Shown in pieces: positions 48,844-60,244 of a DNA stretch of 64,000 nt. The translations under genes and the position numbers were made by a program. Each line of letters opens with the position of its first letter. The stretch's first letter is position 1. The DNA comes from Colwellia echini (GTDB taxonomy: Bacteria; Pseudomonadota; Gammaproteobacteria; Enterobacterales; Alteromonadaceae): positions 62,001-126,000 of the forward strand of contig NZ_PJAI02000007.1 of the NCBI RefSeq assembly GCF_002843355.2. Reading direction: 5' to 3'. Below the pieces are notes generated by a model. That model was given only the letters and a program-made list of their open reading frames with translations, made no database searches and had not been told where the DNA came from.

Positions 48844-48912
48844 CTCTTCAGTTAGTTAGGTATAATGTCGGCAACAATTTCGACTATTTCTAAATTCTTT
48901 ATTTAGGTTTTC

Positions 48913-49212
48913 ATGCGCGCATTTACGGCAATTTTGCTGATACTATTAATTTTACTGCAATACCGACTTTGGTTTGGTAAAAATAGTGTGCCTGACTATC
49001 TGGTTTTAAAGGAGAATATCACTCGTCAAAAAGAAACTAATGACAAATTACAGCAACGCAATAAATTATTGTTTGCCGATACTGATGATTTAAAATTGGG
49101 TCTTGAAGCTATTGAAGAACGAGCTCGAAATGAGTTAGGTATGATCAAAGAAAATGAAACCTTTTTTCGACTTATTCCGAAAGAAAATAGCCAACGTAAT
49201 AGCAATAATTAG
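48913..49212 (+). CDS. ftsB: cell division protein FtsB
   Basis: 99 residues. One N-terminal membrane helix (about 3-20) then a coiled coil (about 30-75) and ERARNELGMIKENETFFRLI, the FtsB signature. It forms the FtsQBL subcomplex of the divisome. Followed by ispD at 23 bp, as in most gammaproteobacteria. Confidence 0.95.
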   Translation: MRAFTAILLILLILLQYRLWFGKNSVPDYLVLKENITRQKETNDKLQQRNKLLFADTDDLKLGLEAIEERARNELGMIKENETFFRLIPKENSQRNSNN

Positions 49213-49235
49213 ATGGAATTTAGGATTAATATTTA

Positions 49236-49949
49236 ATGGATATCAACCAACATTTTATTGCTATCGTACCCGCTGCTGGCGTGGGAAAAAGGATGCAAGC
49301 TAACTGCCCAAAGCAGTATTTACACATTAATAAACAAACTATTCTCTACCATACGGTAACAAAATTACTGAGCCATCCTTTGATTACTAAAGTTATTATT
49401 GCTTTGGGTGAAAATGATCAATATTTCAGTACATCAGGTTTAGCTAACCATAAAGATATTATTCGTGTAAACGGTGGCGCTGAACGAGTTGATTCGGTTT
49501 TAAGTGGTTTGAAAGTCGTCGATTCTCACATCAATCCATGGGTGTTAGTGCATGATGCTGCGCGTCCATGTGTAAGCCTTGAAGATATAGATAAACTTAT
49601 TAGTCAATGTTTAGATACTAATTGTGGTGGTATTTTAGCAAGCCCTGTTCGAGATACCATGAAACGGGGAACCTTTCTGCAAGACGGTTTAAGTAGAATT
49701 GATAACACAGTTGAACGTGAGCAATTATGGCATGCGTTAACCCCACAATTGTATAAAACTGATGAATTAACTTTTGCAATTGAGCAAGCGCTAAGTAAAG
49801 CTTTGAAAATTACCGATGAAGCATCTGCTATTGAGTTTGCGAAATTACCAAGTTTGTTGGTTTTAGGTAGTAGTGAAAATATAAAAATAACTAATCCTGA
49901 TGATTTAGCATTAGCTGAGTTTTATTTGAACAAGCAATTAGTGAAATAA
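49236..49949 (+). CDS. ispD: 2-C-methyl-D-erythritol 4-phosphate cytidylyltransferase
   Basis: 237 residues. Nucleotide-binding VPAAGVGKRM near the start, KQYL, then HDAARPCV and SPVRDTMKR. It converts MEP to CDP-ME in the non-mevalonate isoprenoid pathway. Paired with ispF, 12 bp downstream. Confidence 0.97.
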   Translation: MDINQHFIAIVPAAGVGKRMQANCPKQYLHINKQTILYHTVTKLLSHPLITKVIIALGENDQYFSTSGLANHKDIIRVNGGAERVDSVLSGLKVVDSHINPWVLVHDAARPCVSLEDIDKLISQCLDTNCGGILASPVRDTMKRGTFLQDGLSRIDNTVEREQLWHALTPQLYKTDELTFAIEQALSKALKITDEASAIEFAKLPSLLVLGSSENIKITNPDDLALAEFYLNKQLVK

Positions 49950-49961
49950 AAGGACAAAATA

Positions 49962-50474
49962 ATGCGTATCGGACATGGTTTTGATGTACATAAGTTTGGC
50001 GGTGAAGGACCTATAGTTCTGGCTGGGATAGATATACCATTTGAACAAGGCTTTATCGCCCACTCTGATGGTGATGTAGCTATTCATGCTTTATGTGACG
50101 CTATTTTAGGCGCATTATGCTTAGCCGATATTGGGAATCATTTTCCTGATACTGACGGTCAATATGAAAATATTTCAAGTCGAATCTTATTACGCCATGT
50201 CGTTTCATTAATGACAGAAAAAGGTTACCAACTTGGTAATGCGGACATAACTATTGTTGCGCAAGCACCTAAAATATCACCGCATTTACGTGCGATGCGA
50301 GCTTGTTTGAGTGAAGATCTGCAAGCAAATATTGATCAAATAAATGTCAAAGCTACTACCACTGAAAAGTTAGGTTATACCGGGCGAAAAGAAGGGATTT
50401 CAGTGCACGCGGTAGTTTTACTAACTCCAATAGAGCAAGCATTGCCGCCGGCAGATGAAGTTCAACAGATATAA
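49962..50474 (+). CDS. ispF: 2-C-methyl-D-erythritol 2,4-cyclodiphosphate synthase
   Basis: 170 residues. Zinc ligands D8, H10 (GFDVH) and H42 ([10 protein letters not shown]), and [15 protein letters not shown] at the C-terminal end. It makes MEcPP from CDP-ME2P. AAAAGGACAAAATA precedes the ATG. Confidence 0.97.
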   Translation: MRIGHGFDVHKFGGEGPIVLAGIDIPFEQGFIAHSDGDVAIHALCDAILGALCLADIGNHFPDTDGQYENISSRILLRHVVSLMTEKGYQLGNADITIVAQAPKISPHLRAMRACLSEDLQANIDQINVKATTTEKLGYTGRKEGISVHAVVLLTPIEQALPPADEVQQI

Positions 50475-50550
50475 TGTGTTAAGTGTTTAGTTATACTTAT
50501 AAAAATATTTCAGTACGAAATTTAAAACAGAATTTAAGAAGACAAACTAT

Positions 50551-51642
50551 ATGTTAATAGAAAATGCCTACTTGCACGGTAAACCTGAATCGAATGGTTT
50601 ATTACGTAGTGAAATAAATGATTTTAAAGTGTATGAGAAATTGCCGTTCTTACCTTGTGGTGAAGGTGAACACCTTTTTGTTCACGTTAGAAAAACGGGT
50701 GCTAATACTTTATTTGTGGCAAGAGAGTTAGCTAAGTATTTTGCTGTAAAAGAGCAACTCGTTTCTTATGCAGGCTTAAAAGATCGTTTTGCTGTTACTG
50801 AGCAATGGTTCGGCATACATGTACCAGGTAAGCAAGAATATAATTTAGATGACTTGAGCATTGAAGGCGTAGAAGTATTATCTTATAAACGACACAATAA
50901 AAAATTACGTACGGGTGCCTTATTAGGTAACAATTTTGAGATAACATTACGTGATGTAACTGCGATCAAAGCTTTTACCCAGCGTTGGACTGACATTGTT
51001 GAGCAAGGCGTGCCTAATTACTTTGGTGAGCAACGCTTCGGTATTAATGGCGGTAATATGGAACGTGCTTTAGGGCTATTTTCAGGCCAGAAAGTAAAAG
51101 ATAAGAAAAAGCGCGGTATGTACTTATCAGCCGCTCGCTCACTTATTTTTAATAGTGTACTTAATGAGCGTATTAATCAACAATGCTTTAATAAAGTAAG
51201 AGTTGGTGATGTACTAATGTTAGCTGGTACCCAGTCGGTATTTAAACTTGATCAATTAGATGACACTATTAAGCAGCGACTTATTAATAAAGATGTCGAT
51301 ATTACCGCGCCTATGTGGGGAGCCGGTGAGTTGATGACTTCAGATGAACCACTTATTTTAGAGCAAAATGTTGCTGCACAGCACCCTGAATTTTGCCAAG
51401 GTTTACCACGCTTTGGTTTAAAACAAGAACGTCGTCGAATACGTGTTGTGGTGAGTGAAACGGATATTGAATTATTAACTGCGCCAGAAGGTTTACAAGA
51501 AGGTAAGGCTGTCATAAAAGTTAGTTTCTTTTTACCCGCAGGTTGTTATGCAACTACTATTTTGCGTGAGTTATTGAACTATCAAGACATGACTACTCGT
51601 GTAGATATGCGTGATGTAAGTGCAGAACCTCAGTCTGCTTAA
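50551..51642 (+). CDS. truD: tRNA pseudouridine(13) synthase TruD
   Basis: 363 residues. The catalytic aspartate is D78 in AGLKDRF, and the TruD insertion follows NYFGEQRFGINGGN. It makes pseudouridine 13 in tRNA-Glu. Located between ispF and surE, the usual order. Confidence 0.96.
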   Translation: MLIENAYLHGKPESNGLLRSEINDFKVYEKLPFLPCGEGEHLFVHVRKTGANTLFVARELAKYFAVKEQLVSYAGLKDRFAVTEQWFGIHVPGKQEYNLDDLSIEGVEVLSYKRHNKKLRTGALLGNNFEITLRDVTAIKAFTQRWTDIVEQGVPNYFGEQRFGINGGNMERALGLFSGQKVKDKKKRGMYLSAARSLIFNSVLNERINQQCFNKVRVGDVLMLAGTQSVFKLDQLDDTIKQRLINKDVDITAPMWGAGELMTSDEPLILEQNVAAQHPEFCQGLPRFGLKQERRRIRVVVSETDIELLTAPEGLQEGKAVIKVSFFLPAGCYATTILRELLNYQDMTTRVDMRDVSAEPQSA

Positions 51643-51804
51643 TGTATGTAACTAAAAATTAGCACTGATTTAAGTTGCCTTAACTAGACTAAGTATTAAC
51701 TAGGGATTAGATCAGCATTAGCTAGCAATTAAGCATAATCACCTGCTGTCTTAATTTAGCAAATCCTAATAAACTGTGCCGTCAGGCAATAAGATAAAGA
51801 GACG

Positions 51805-52560
51805 ATGAAAATATTACTGAGTAATGATGACGGCGTACATGCTTTAGGTATTAAAATCCTCTTTGATGAACTAAGTAAGCACTTTGAGGTGAATGTTGTT
51901 GCTCCAGATCGAAACTGCAGTGGGGCTAGTAATTCGTTAACCTTGCTTAACCCGTTACGTGCCGAGCAATTAGACAATGGTTTTACTTCGGTTAATGGTA
52001 CACCAACCGATTCAGTACACCTTGGTATTAGCCAGCTTTATACCGACTGTGATCTGGTCGTTGCTGGTATTAATAAAGGCGCCAATTTAGGTGATGATAC
52101 CTTATATTCAGGTACGGTAGCTGCGGCAACAGAAGGTCGGCATATGGGAATGCCTGCAATTGCTGTATCGTTAGTTGGTCAACATGAACAACATTATCAA
52201 ACGGCGGCTATTGTCACCGCTAAAATAATAAAACGCTTAGCTACTCATCCTTTACCAGCAGATCAAATTTTAAATATTAATGTACCAGATATTCCAATAA
52301 CAGCGTTAAAAGGTATTGCAGTAACGCGGTTAGGTCATCGTCATCAGGCCGAATGTATGCAAAAAGTAAAAGATCCATGGCAACGAGACATATATTGGTA
52401 TGGTTTGTTAGGCAAAGAATTAGATGGTGGAGAAGGGACTGATTTTCATGCTGTTGCCAACAGCTATGCTTCGGTTACCCCGTTAACCGTCGATATGACT
52501 GCTCATCGTAGTATAGAAAGTATCAAATCTTGGCTCACAGGGCTGAATTTTTCAGATTAA
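51805..52560 (+). CDS. surE: 5'/3'-nucleotidase SurE
   Basis: 251 residues. [14 protein letters not shown] puts the metal-binding pair D8-D9 at the N-terminus, with [13 protein letters not shown] and [23 protein letters not shown] further on. Survival-associated phosphatase acting on nucleoside monophosphates. pcm begins 12 bp downstream. Confidence 0.97.
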   Translation: MKILLSNDDGVHALGIKILFDELSKHFEVNVVAPDRNCSGASNSLTLLNPLRAEQLDNGFTSVNGTPTDSVHLGISQLYTDCDLVVAGINKGANLGDDTLYSGTVAAATEGRHMGMPAIAVSLVGQHEQHYQTAAIVTAKIIKRLATHPLPADQILNINVPDIPITALKGIAVTRLGHRHQAECMQKVKDPWQRDIYWYGLLGKELDGGEGTDFHAVANSYASVTPLTVDMTAHRSIESIKSWLTGLNFSD

Positions 52561-52572
52561 TGGAAGTGTTGT

Positions 52573-53226
52573 ATGTTGTCTAGTCGTATAGGCGGAAAAT
52601 CAAAACGCAGTGGTGAATTACTTGCACAAAAATTACAAAATGAAGGTATTACTAATCAAGATGTTTTAAAGGCGATTGCACACTCGCCAAGACATATATT
52701 TTTGCCTGAAATATTAGCGCATAAAGCTTATGATAATACCGCTTTACCTATAGGCCAAGGACAAACTATTTCACAACCCTATATTGTTGCGAAAATGTCA
52801 GAATTACTCATTGCCGGTAAAAGACCTTGTAATATATTAGAAATAGGTACTGGATCTGGCTATCAAACGTCTATTTTAGCTCAACTTACCGATAAAGTTT
52901 TTTCTGTTGAGCGAATTCAGTCATTACAATGGCAAGCTAAACGATGTTTACGCGCTATGGATTTACATAATGTTGCAATGAAACACGGTGATGGCTGGCA
53001 AGGCTGGCAAAGTAAAGGGCCATTTGAAGCCATTATTGTTACCGCCGCGCCTGCGAGTGTGCCACCTGCATTATTAAGCCAACTTGCCGATGGAGGACGT
53101 TTGATTATCCCTGTTGGTGAAAAAACTCAAATTTTAAAAATCATTACCCGTAACGGTGATAACTTTAACGAACAACAAATAGAGGCAGTTCGTTTTGTGC
53201 CTTTAGTGCCAGGAGATTTATTGTAG
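52573..53226 (+). CDS. pcm: protein-L-isoaspartate O-methyltransferase
   Basis: 217 residues. [26 protein letters not shown]-binding [17 protein letters not shown] and [13 protein letters not shown] are the PIMT motifs. It repairs isoaspartyl residues in aged proteins. Its stop overlaps the next start (TAGTG). Confidence 0.97.
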   Translation: MLSSRIGGKSKRSGELLAQKLQNEGITNQDVLKAIAHSPRHIFLPEILAHKAYDNTALPIGQGQTISQPYIVAKMSELLIAGKRPCNILEIGTGSGYQTSILAQLTDKVFSVERIQSLQWQAKRCLRAMDLHNVAMKHGDGWQGWQSKGPFEAIIVTAAPASVPPALLSQLADGGRLIIPVGEKTQILKIITRNGDNFNEQQIEAVRFVPLVPGDLL

Positions 53227-53804
53227 TGAAAATTTTTTCTAGTCTTTATCAATGGACCTTACATTGGGCTGAACATAAGTTTGCACCACGTTATTTAGCG
53301 GTGTTAACCTTTGTAGAATCAATATTTTTTCCAATCCCACCTGATGTATTGCTTGCTCCAATGGTGTTAGCTAAGCCTCATAAAGCTTGGTATTTTGCTA
53401 GCTTAACAACCATTGCTTCTATTTTAGGTGGCGCGGTCGGATATTGTCTTGGCTACCTTATGTTTGAACCTTGGATCCAGCCACTCATTACTCAGTTTGG
53501 CTATCAAGCAAGGTTTGATGTTGCTATTAAGTGGTTTCACGAATGGGGTGTTTGGGTCGTTTTTATTGCTGGGTTCTCTCCTATTCCTTATAAATTATTT
53601 ACCGTCAGTGCTGGCTTTTTGCATATGGCGTTCATTCCTTTCTTTATTGCTTCAGCCATTGGTCGAGGTATGCGCTTTTTTCTCGTTGCAGGTCTTATTA
53701 AGTGGGGCGGCAGCGCGATGGAACAAAAATTACGTCAATGGGTTGATTTAATCGGTTGGATTGTTGTTGCTGCGATTGTTGTAGGATATTTTATTTTACG
53801 TTAA
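53226..53804 (+). CDS. YqaA-type small DedA/VTT membrane protein
   Basis: 192 residues with four to five hydrophobic segments. FVESIFFPIPPDVLLAPMVLA and AGFSPIPYKLFTVSAGFLHM are hallmarks of the VTT (SNARE-associated/DedA) fold, and the short length fits YqaA. The GTG start overlaps the pcm stop. Envelope lipid or ion transport is suspected for the family; its precise function is unknown. Confidence 0.9.
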   Translation: MKIFSSLYQWTLHWAEHKFAPRYLAVLTFVESIFFPIPPDVLLAPMVLAKPHKAWYFASLTTIASILGGAVGYCLGYLMFEPWIQPLITQFGYQARFDVAIKWFHEWGVWVVFIAGFSPIPYKLFTVSAGFLHMAFIPFFIASAIGRGMRFFLVAGLIKWGGSAMEQKLRQWVDLIGWIVVAAIVVGYFILR

Positions 53805-53823
53805 AAGGTTCTGCCTTAAATTT

Positions 53824-54753
53824 ATGCGAATTAAAAAACACGCTAAAATATCTGATAAAAGCTTTAAAGAAGTCCAAACTAAAAACTGCTTTAAGGCTTT
53901 TGTTGATCGTAAAAAAAATATTTTATTATGTTTATTAGCTACCATTGTTCTTTTTTCTTGTAGCAGTAGAAATACCCCCGCGCCAGTATCGACTATTTAT
54001 GGGAGTGGTGTTATAGCTGAGCGTAATAAAAATGAGATTAAAACAAGCCAATACTCAGTAAAAAAAGGCGATACGTTATACTCTATTGCTTGGCGATCAA
54101 ACTCTGACGTTAGAAACATTGCACAGCTAAATAAACTCACTTCTCCCTATCGAATTTTCCCTGGTCAAAATTTATTTTTAACAGATCCTAACTCTCAAAA
54201 AACAACGAAAGTAAGTAAGGCTGCGGCACAGCATAAAAAGTCGAATAAAAGCTCTACGCAAGCTAATGAAAATAGTCCAAAAAATACACTTGCATCTACA
54301 AAAAAGCAGGCGTATGGTAAAAATGTAAGCAAGGTTGAAATAGTACAAGAGCCATTACCAACGTCGAATTTTTCTAAAAAAATCAAGCAATGGCAATGGC
54401 CAGTAAATGGCAAAATTATAGAATATTTCTCTAATGGCGCTCAAGGTAATAAAGGCATTGATATTGCTGGTAGTCGCGGTACTGAAATACGCTCTGCGGC
54501 TAGTGGTAAAGTGGTTTATGCGGGATCAGCTCTTCGGGGCTACGGGAAGTTAGTTATTATAAAACATAATGATGATTACCTAAGTGCTTACGCCCACAAT
54601 GATCGCATCCTTGTTAAAGAGCAACAGCTCGTGAACGTAGGAGATATTATTGCTCAAATGGGAGATACAGATACTAATAAAGTGATGCTTCATTTTGAAA
54701 TACGCTTTCGTGGTAAATCTGTTAATCCGTTAAAGTATTTACCAAAAAAATAA
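53824..54753 (+). CDS. nlpD: LysM/LytM lipoprotein NlpD (amidase activator)
   Basis: 309 residues. A long basic n-region of about 33 residues leads to a lipobox LFSC. A LysM domain follows (YSVKKGDTLYSIAWRSNSDVRNIAQLN, about 76-120), then a Lys/Ser/Thr/Gln-rich linker and a C-terminal M23 fold (about 200-308). The first zinc ligand position reads N instead of H (NKGIDIAG), so the peptidase site is degenerate, as in E. coli NlpD, which activates amidase AmiC. rpoS follows, and the rpoS promoter probably lies inside or just after this gene. Confidence 0.93.
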   Translation: MRIKKHAKISDKSFKEVQTKNCFKAFVDRKKNILLCLLATIVLFSCSSRNTPAPVSTIYGSGVIAERNKNEIKTSQYSVKKGDTLYSIAWRSNSDVRNIAQLNKLTSPYRIFPGQNLFLTDPNSQKTTKVSKAAAQHKKSNKSSTQANENSPKNTLASTKKQAYGKNVSKVEIVQEPLPTSNFSKKIKQWQWPVNGKIIEYFSNGAQGNKGIDIAGSRGTEIRSAASGKVVYAGSALRGYGKLVIIKHNDDYLSAYAHNDRILVKEQQLVNVGDIIAQMGDTDTNKVMLHFEIRFRGKSVNPLKYLPKK

Positions 54754-54874
54754 AAAGATAAATAAAAACATATACCTAAAGTTAATTATAAATACACCGA
54801 TATATAAACAAATAACCGGAGTTACCGTGAATATTTAGTCGTTAAAATAAGCTTTGCAAATTTGGGAGAATAGC

Positions 54875-55765
54875 ATGGTCAAATTAAAAGAAGAAAAAGT
54901 AACTATTGAATCTAAAGACGACGCACCGTCAAATCTTGACGCGACGCAGATCTACTTAAGCGAAATTGGTTTTTCACCATTATTAACAGCAGAAGAAGAA
55001 GTTTACTTTTCACGTTTAGCTCTTAAAGGCGACGAACCATCACGTAAGCGTATGATTGAAAGTAATCTACGACTTGTTGTAAAAATCTCCAGACGATATA
55101 ACAATCGAGGTCTACCTTTATTAGACTTGATTGAAGAAGGTAATTTAGGTTTGATCAGAGCCGTTGAAAAATTTGATCCCGAACGAGGCTTTCGCTTCTC
55201 TACCTATGCAACTTGGTGGATCCGCCAAACTATAGAACGCGCTATTATGAATCAAACGCGTACTATCCGTTTACCTATTCACGTGGTTAAAGAGCTAAAT
55301 ATTTACTTACGTGCAGCACGTGAGCTAATTCAAAAACTTGATCATGAACCAACAGCGGAAGATATAGCACAACATTTAGACGTGCCTGTTGATGACGTTA
55401 ATAAAATGCTGCGATTAAATGAACGTATTGCTTCAGTAGATACTCCTTTTGCCGGTGATTCAGAAAAAGCTTTATTAGATGTGATTGCCGATGAAAAAAG
55501 TGCTGGTCCAGAAAGTGATTTACAATCAGAAGATATGAGTGAAAACATAGTCCACTGGTTAAATGAACTAAATACAAAACAAAGAGAAGTACTAGCGAGA
55601 CGTTTTGGTTTACTTGGCTATGAAGCTGCAACATTAGAAAATGTGGGTCATGAAATAGGCTTAACTCGTGAACGAGTTCGTCAAATTCAAGTTGAGGCGC
55701 TTAAACGTTTACGTGATATTTTATCGCAACAAAATTTATCTATAGAGGCTATTTTTCAAGCATAA
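54875..55765 (+). CDS. rpoS: RNA polymerase sigma factor RpoS
   Basis: 296 residues. Region 1.2 ([21 protein letters not shown]), region 2 ([41 protein letters not shown]) and region 4 ([18 protein letters not shown]). It is the stationary-phase/general-stress sigma factor. GGGAG stands 8 nt before ATG 54875. An in-frame TTG at 54854 lies upstream of that site and is rejected. Confidence 0.97.
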   Translation: MVKLKEEKVTIESKDDAPSNLDATQIYLSEIGFSPLLTAEEEVYFSRLALKGDEPSRKRMIESNLRLVVKISRRYNNRGLPLLDLIEEGNLGLIRAVEKFDPERGFRFSTYATWWIRQTIERAIMNQTRTIRLPIHVVKELNIYLRAARELIQKLDHEPTAEDIAQHLDVPVDDVNKMLRLNERIASVDTPFAGDSEKALLDVIADEKSAGPESDLQSEDMSENIVHWLNELNTKQREVLARRFGLLGYEAATLENVGHEIGLTRERVRQIQVEALKRLRDILSQQNLSIEAIFQA

Positions 55766-55867
55766 CCGTCAAGCAGAATAGTTTTTAGTATAAATCATCT
55801 AATCGTTTAGTAAATTGTGATGATTTGCATTTATTAAGAGAAGATAATTTTATATTTACCTTTATTA

Positions 55868-55897
55868 AAGCAGCAAAGTAATTTGCTGCTTTTTTTT
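55868..55897 (+). terminator. intrinsic terminator of rpoS
   Basis: AAGCAGCAAA (55868-55877) pairs with TTTGCTGCTT (55882-55891), loop GTAA, long T tract. Confidence 0.92.
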
Positions 55898-56263
55898 GAT
55901 CTTTAATTTGTTAACAATTCGTTATCATTTATAACAATGTGAACAATATATTTGACGGATTAAAGTTGATTAATACCCAAAAGGTATGCATAAATAGATT
56001 TATAGACTAAATTTAATGAAAATTAGATAATCTCCATAGAATCAAAAGGTCGGTTTATGGTAATATCGCGCCAGAAATTTTTAACTTAGAGCCAGTGAGA
56101 TTATTTTTAGTGATAAACTAAAATTAATTCTTTACTGAAATACACTGAAATTATTGACTTAATCCTTATTTAATTAATGTTTATGCCTTATTAAACAGAG
56201 ACATTAATTAAGTAGTTTAACGATCTAATTTTTATACTCCCATCAAAAGTAGTGCAAGTGTTT
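55898..56263 (+). promoter_or_regulatory. promoter and leader region of nqr
   Basis: About 370 bp, AT-rich, no ORF. TTAATTAATGT (56170-56180) and ACATTAATTAA (56201-56211) form an 11-bp inverted repeat that may be an operator or hairpin in the leader. Confidence 0.5.
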
Positions 56264-57601
56264 ATGATTACAATAAAAAAAGGCTTAGATGTTCCTGTTC
56301 AAGGTTCTCCTCAGCAGGTAATCCATGATGGTCCGTCCATCAAAACCGTTGCAACACTCGGTGAAGAGTTTGTGGGTATGCGTCCAACCATGTTTGTTAA
56401 AGTGGATGATCGCGTAAAAAAAGGTCAAGTGATTTTTGAAGATAAAAAAAATCCTGGCGTTAAATTCACAGCTCAAGCTGCCGGTGTTGTTAAAGAAATT
56501 AACCGTGGTGAAAAACGTGTTTTACAATCTGTTGTCATTGAAGTTGATGGCTATGATCAAGAAAAATTCACCAGTTACTCGACTAATGAATTAAATAGTA
56601 TTGCACGTGAAGACGTAGTGAAAAATTTAGTTGATTCAGGTCTGTGGACTGCGTTAAGAACTCGCCCATTTAGTAAGATACCAGCCATTGATAGCACACC
56701 TGTTGCTATTTTTGTTAGTGCTATGGATACTAATCCATTAGCGGCTAATCCTGAGGTTGTTATTAATGAGCAAGTTGAAGCATTTAAAAATGGTTTAACC
56801 ATTTTATCACGCTTAACAGCAGGTGAAGTATTTGTTAGTAAAGCACCTGGCGCTAATATTCCAGTAGATACTAATGCTACCGTTACTGAATTTGCAGGAA
56901 AACATCCTGCAGGCCTTGTAGGTACACATATTCACTTCTTAAAACCAGTTAGTGCTGAAAAAGTTGTTTGGCATATTGGTTACCAAGACGTTATTGCTGT
57001 TGCAAAGTTATTCACTACAGGCGAACTTGATAATACACGTATTATTTCGCTTGCAGGTCCTGCGGCTAAAAATCCACGTTTAGTGCGTACAGTTTTAGGT
57101 GCAAATACTGCTGAGCTAACTGCTGGTGAAGCAGTTGATGGTGAATTACGTGTTGTATCAGGTTCATTATTAATGGGTTCTACGGCTAACGCTGTACATG
57201 GCTATTTAGGCCGTTACCACACTCAACTTTCATTAATTCTTGAAGGTCGTGAAAAAGACTTTATGGGTTATATGTCTCCTGGACCTAATAAATTCTCGGT
57301 AACACGTGCTTTTATGTCACATTTGTTTCCAAGTAAGTTATTTAACATGACTACGACTACTAACGGTAGTTCGCGTGCCATGGTACCAATTGGTAACTTT
57401 GAACGTGTTATGCCATTAGATATTTTACCGACCTTGTTTTTACGTGATATTTGTTCGGGTGATACCGACGGCGCGCAACAACTTGGTGCCTTAGAGCTAG
57501 ACGAAGAAGATTTAGCATTGTGTACATTTGTTTGCCCTGGCAAAACAGATTACGGTGTGATCCTTCGTGATTGTCTAACTACTATTGAGAAGGAAGGTTA
57601 G
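56264..57601 (+). CDS. nqrA: Na+-translocating NADH:quinone reductase subunit A
   Basis: 445 residues. [18 protein letters not shown] is the canonical NqrA start; [24 protein letters not shown] and [17 protein letters not shown] follow. It is the cytosolic subunit with a quinone-binding role. ATG 56264 is preferred by homology over a GTG 12 nt upstream, although neither has a strong ribosome site. First gene of nqrABCDEF. Confidence 0.97.
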   Translation: MITIKKGLDVPVQGSPQQVIHDGPSIKTVATLGEEFVGMRPTMFVKVDDRVKKGQVIFEDKKNPGVKFTAQAAGVVKEINRGEKRVLQSVVIEVDGYDQEKFTSYSTNELNSIAREDVVKNLVDSGLWTALRTRPFSKIPAIDSTPVAIFVSAMDTNPLAANPEVVINEQVEAFKNGLTILSRLTAGEVFVSKAPGANIPVDTNATVTEFAGKHPAGLVGTHIHFLKPVSAEKVVWHIGYQDVIAVAKLFTTGELDNTRIISLAGPAAKNPRLVRTVLGANTAELTAGEAVDGELRVVSGSLLMGSTANAVHGYLGRYHTQLSLILEGREKDFMGYMSPGPNKFSVTRAFMSHLFPSKLFNMTTTTNGSSRAMVPIGNFERVMPLDILPTLFLRDICSGDTDGAQQLGALELDEEDLALCTFVCPGKTDYGVILRDCLTTIEKEG

Positions 57602-57603
57602 TC

Positions 57604-58806
57604 ATGGGCTTGAAAAAGTTTATTGAAGATATAGAGCCGCAATTTGAAAAGGGCGGCAAACATGAGAAGTGGTTTGCACTTTATGAAGCGATAGCAACAG
57701 GTTTATTTACACCTGGTTACGTGAATAAGGGTAAAACACATATACGTGATAGTATTGATTTAAAACGTATCATGATCACTGTATGGCTTGCGGTTTTCCC
57801 TGCCATGTTCTTTGGTATGTATAACATTGGTTATCAAGCAGTTGACGCTTTAGCTGCTGGTTATGCCTTACCACAATCTTGGCAAGTAGATTTATTTACC
57901 ATGCTAGGTGGTACACTTACCGCTAGTGCAGATTGGTTTAGCATGATGTTGTATGGCGCTTGTTTCTTTCTACCTATTTATGCTGTTACCTTTGTGGTTG
58001 GTGGCTTCTGGGAAGTATTATTTGCTGCTGTACGTAAACATGAAGTGAATGAAGGTTTCTTCGTTTCTTCTATTTTATTCGCATTAATCTTGCCTGCAAG
58101 TATTCCATTATGGCAAGTTGCCATAGGTATTACTTTTGGTATTGTTATTGCCAAAGAAATATTTGGTGGTACAGGTAAAAACTTTTTAAACCCTGCATTA
58201 GCTGGCCGTGCGTTTTTGTTCTTTGCTTACCCTGCGCAAATTTCAGGTGATGCTGTATGGGTTGCTGCTGATGGTTTCTCTGGTGCAACATTATTAAGTG
58301 CCGCTAATCAAGGTTTAGTTGATTATTCAATGAATGCTAACTGGTGGAACGCTTTCTGGGGCTTTATTCCTGGTTCTGTTGGTGAAGTATCTACCTTTGC
58401 TATTCTTTTAGGTGGTGCATATATCCTTTATAAAGGTATTGCTTCATGGCGCATCGTGTTAGGTGTGTTTGGTGGTATGGTATTAACCTCATTATTATTC
58501 AATGCTATCGGTAGCGAGTCTAACGCTATGTTTGCCATGCCTTGGCATTGGCATTTAGTTATTGGTGGTTTTGCGTTTGGTATGATGTTTATGGCAACAG
58601 ACCCTGTTTCAGCTTCATTCACTAATACGGGTAAATACTGGTTTGGTGCTTTAGTTGGCGTAATGGTTGTTCTGGTACGTGTTGTTAACCCTGCTTTCCC
58701 AGAAGGTATGATGTTAGCGATATTGTTTGCTAATTTATTCGCACCATTGTTTGACTACTTTGTAGTGAAGAGTAATATTAAACGGAGGCTTGCACGCAAT
58801 GTCTAG
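57604..58806 (+). CDS. nqrB: Na+-NQR subunit B
   Basis: 400 residues with about ten membrane helices. The FMN-attachment motif is [11 protein letters not shown] with threonine T229, flavinylated by Apb[18 protein letters not shown] is also conserved. Main Na+-translocating subunit. It overlaps nqrC by 8 bp. Confidence 0.97.
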   Translation: MGLKKFIEDIEPQFEKGGKHEKWFALYEAIATGLFTPGYVNKGKTHIRDSIDLKRIMITVWLAVFPAMFFGMYNIGYQAVDALAAGYALPQSWQVDLFTMLGGTLTASADWFSMMLYGACFFLPIYAVTFVVGGFWEVLFAAVRKHEVNEGFFVSSILFALILPASIPLWQVAIGITFGIVIAKEIFGGTGKNFLNPALAGRAFLFFAYPAQISGDAVWVAADGFSGATLLSAANQGLVDYSMNANWWNAFWGFIPGSVGEVSTFAILLGGAYILYKGIASWRIVLGVFGGMVLTSLLFNAIGSESNAMFAMPWHWHLVIGGFAFGMMFMATDPVSASFTNTGKYWFGALVGVMVVLVRVVNPAFPEGMMLAILFANLFAPLFDYFVVKSNIKRRLARNV

Positions 58807-59617
58807 TTCCGATACAAAAAAGAAAGAAACATTCGGTAAAACGGTTGGTTTTGTACTAGCTGTTTGTGTGGTTTGTGCATTATTAGTGTCTTTTTCTGCT
58901 GTGCAGTTAAAGCCACTACAACAAGCAAATAAATTACTTGATCAGCAAACTAAAATTCTTGAAGCTTCAGGTTTATTAGCTGTTGCTTTAGAGCAAGAGA
59001 ATATAAAAACTGCTGGTAGCGCAGATAAAAGTATTGTTGATACTTATAACAATCGCGTTGAAGCTAAGATGATTGATCTTGATTCAGGTGAATTTATTGA
59101 AGGTGATGTAATCAACTTTGATGAACGCCGCAATGCCCGTGATCAAAGCTTATCGATTAAACCTGAGAATGATATCGCAGGCATCAATCGACGCTCTAAT
59201 ACTGCGGTTATTTATTTGATTAAAGATAATGCAGGTGAAATTGACACTGTAGTATTACCAATCGTTGGTTCTGGTTTATGGGATTTAATGTATGGTTATG
59301 TTGGTTTAGAAGCTGACTTAAATACAGTAAAAAGCGTTATTTATTCTGATCATAAGGAAACTCCAGGATTAGGTGCTGAAGTACTTAACCCTAAATGGAA
59401 AGCTTTATGGCCAGGAAAGAAAATATATAACGAAGCTGGTGACGTGGAAATACGCCTTGTTAAAGGTGGTGCTAAAGCGAGTGATGTCTACGGCGTAGAT
59501 GCATTATCTGGTGCTACGTTAACAAGTAACGGTGTTACTCACACATTACAATTTTGGTTTGGTGAAGAAGGTTATAAACCTTTCATTACTAACTTTCGTG
59601 CGGAAGGGGTGCAATAA
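58799..59617 (+). CDS. nqrC: Na+-NQR subunit C
   Basis: 272 residues. One N-terminal helix, then a periplasmic FMN-binding domain with [13 protein letters not shown]; the covalent FMN threonine should be T240. The ATG at 58799 is chosen because GGAGG lies upstream. Its stop overlaps the nqrD start. Confidence 0.96.
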   Translation: MSSSDTKKKETFGKTVGFVLAVCVVCALLVSFSAVQLKPLQQANKLLDQQTKILEASGLLAVALEQENIKTAGSADKSIVDTYNNRVEAKMIDLDSGEFIEGDVINFDERRNARDQSLSIKPENDIAGINRRSNTAVIYLIKDNAGEIDTVVLPIVGSGLWDLMYGYVGLEADLNTVKSVIYSDHKETPGLGAEVLNPKWKALWPGKKIYNEAGDVEIRLVKGGAKASDVYGVDALSGATLTSNGVTHTLQFWFGEEGYKPFITNFRAEGVQ

Positions 59618-60240
59618 TGTCTTCAGATGCTAAAAAAGTATTAACGGGTCCTATTGTTGACAATAACCCGATAGCATTACAAGTACTTGGTATTTGTTCT
59701 GCGCTTGCTGTAACAAGTTCTATGGCTAACGCCTTGGTTATGAGTTTAGCGGTTATTTTTGTAACAGCTTTCTCTAACTTGTTTATTTCAATTATACGTA
59801 ATCATATCCCATCTAGTGTACGTATCATTGTACAGATGGCGATTATTGCATCACTAGTAATTGTTGTTGACCAAGTATTAAAAGCCTTCTCTTACCAGTT
59901 ATCTAAAGAACTTGCCGTATTCGTTGGCTTGATCATTACTAACTGTATAGTAATGGGACGTGCAGAAGCTTTTGCTATGAAAGAAAAGCCTGTAGTGAGC
60001 TTTTTAGATGGTATCGGTAACGGTTTAGGTTACGGTGCAATTTTAATGCTCGTTGCTTTCTTCCGTGAATTATTAGGTTTTGGTACTTTATTCGGCCATG
60101 AAATTTTACCATTAATTCAAAATGGCGGCTGGTATCAAGGTAATGGCTTATTAGTATTACCATTTAGTTCATTCTTCGTTATTGGTTTAATCATTTGGGC
60201 ACTACGCCAATGGAAACCAGCGCAAGTAGAGAAGGATTAA
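59617..60240 (+). CDS. nqrD: Na+-NQR subunit D
   Basis: 207 residues, six membrane helices. [24 protein letters not shown] and [15 protein letters not shown] are typical. Inverted-topology partner of NqrE holding an intramembrane iron-sulfur site. Start overlaps nqrC. Confidence 0.97.
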   Translation: MSSDAKKVLTGPIVDNNPIALQVLGICSALAVTSSMANALVMSLAVIFVTAFSNLFISIIRNHIPSSVRIIVQMAIIASLVIVVDQVLKAFSYQLSKELAVFVGLIITNCIVMGRAEAFAMKEKPVVSFLDGIGNGLGYGAILMLVAFFRELLGFGTLFGHEILPLIQNGGWYQGNGLLVLPFSSFFVIGLIIWALRQWKPAQVEKD

Positions 60241-60244
60241 TACC

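Noticed and set aside
53428-53751. Alternative 107-codon frame within the yqaA-type gene
   Set aside because: Out of frame with a conserved VTT membrane protein and no ribosome binding site.
54854-54874. Upstream TTG start for rpoS
   Set aside because: The strong GGGAG site lies downstream of it and fits ATG 54875, which gives the usual RpoS N-terminus.
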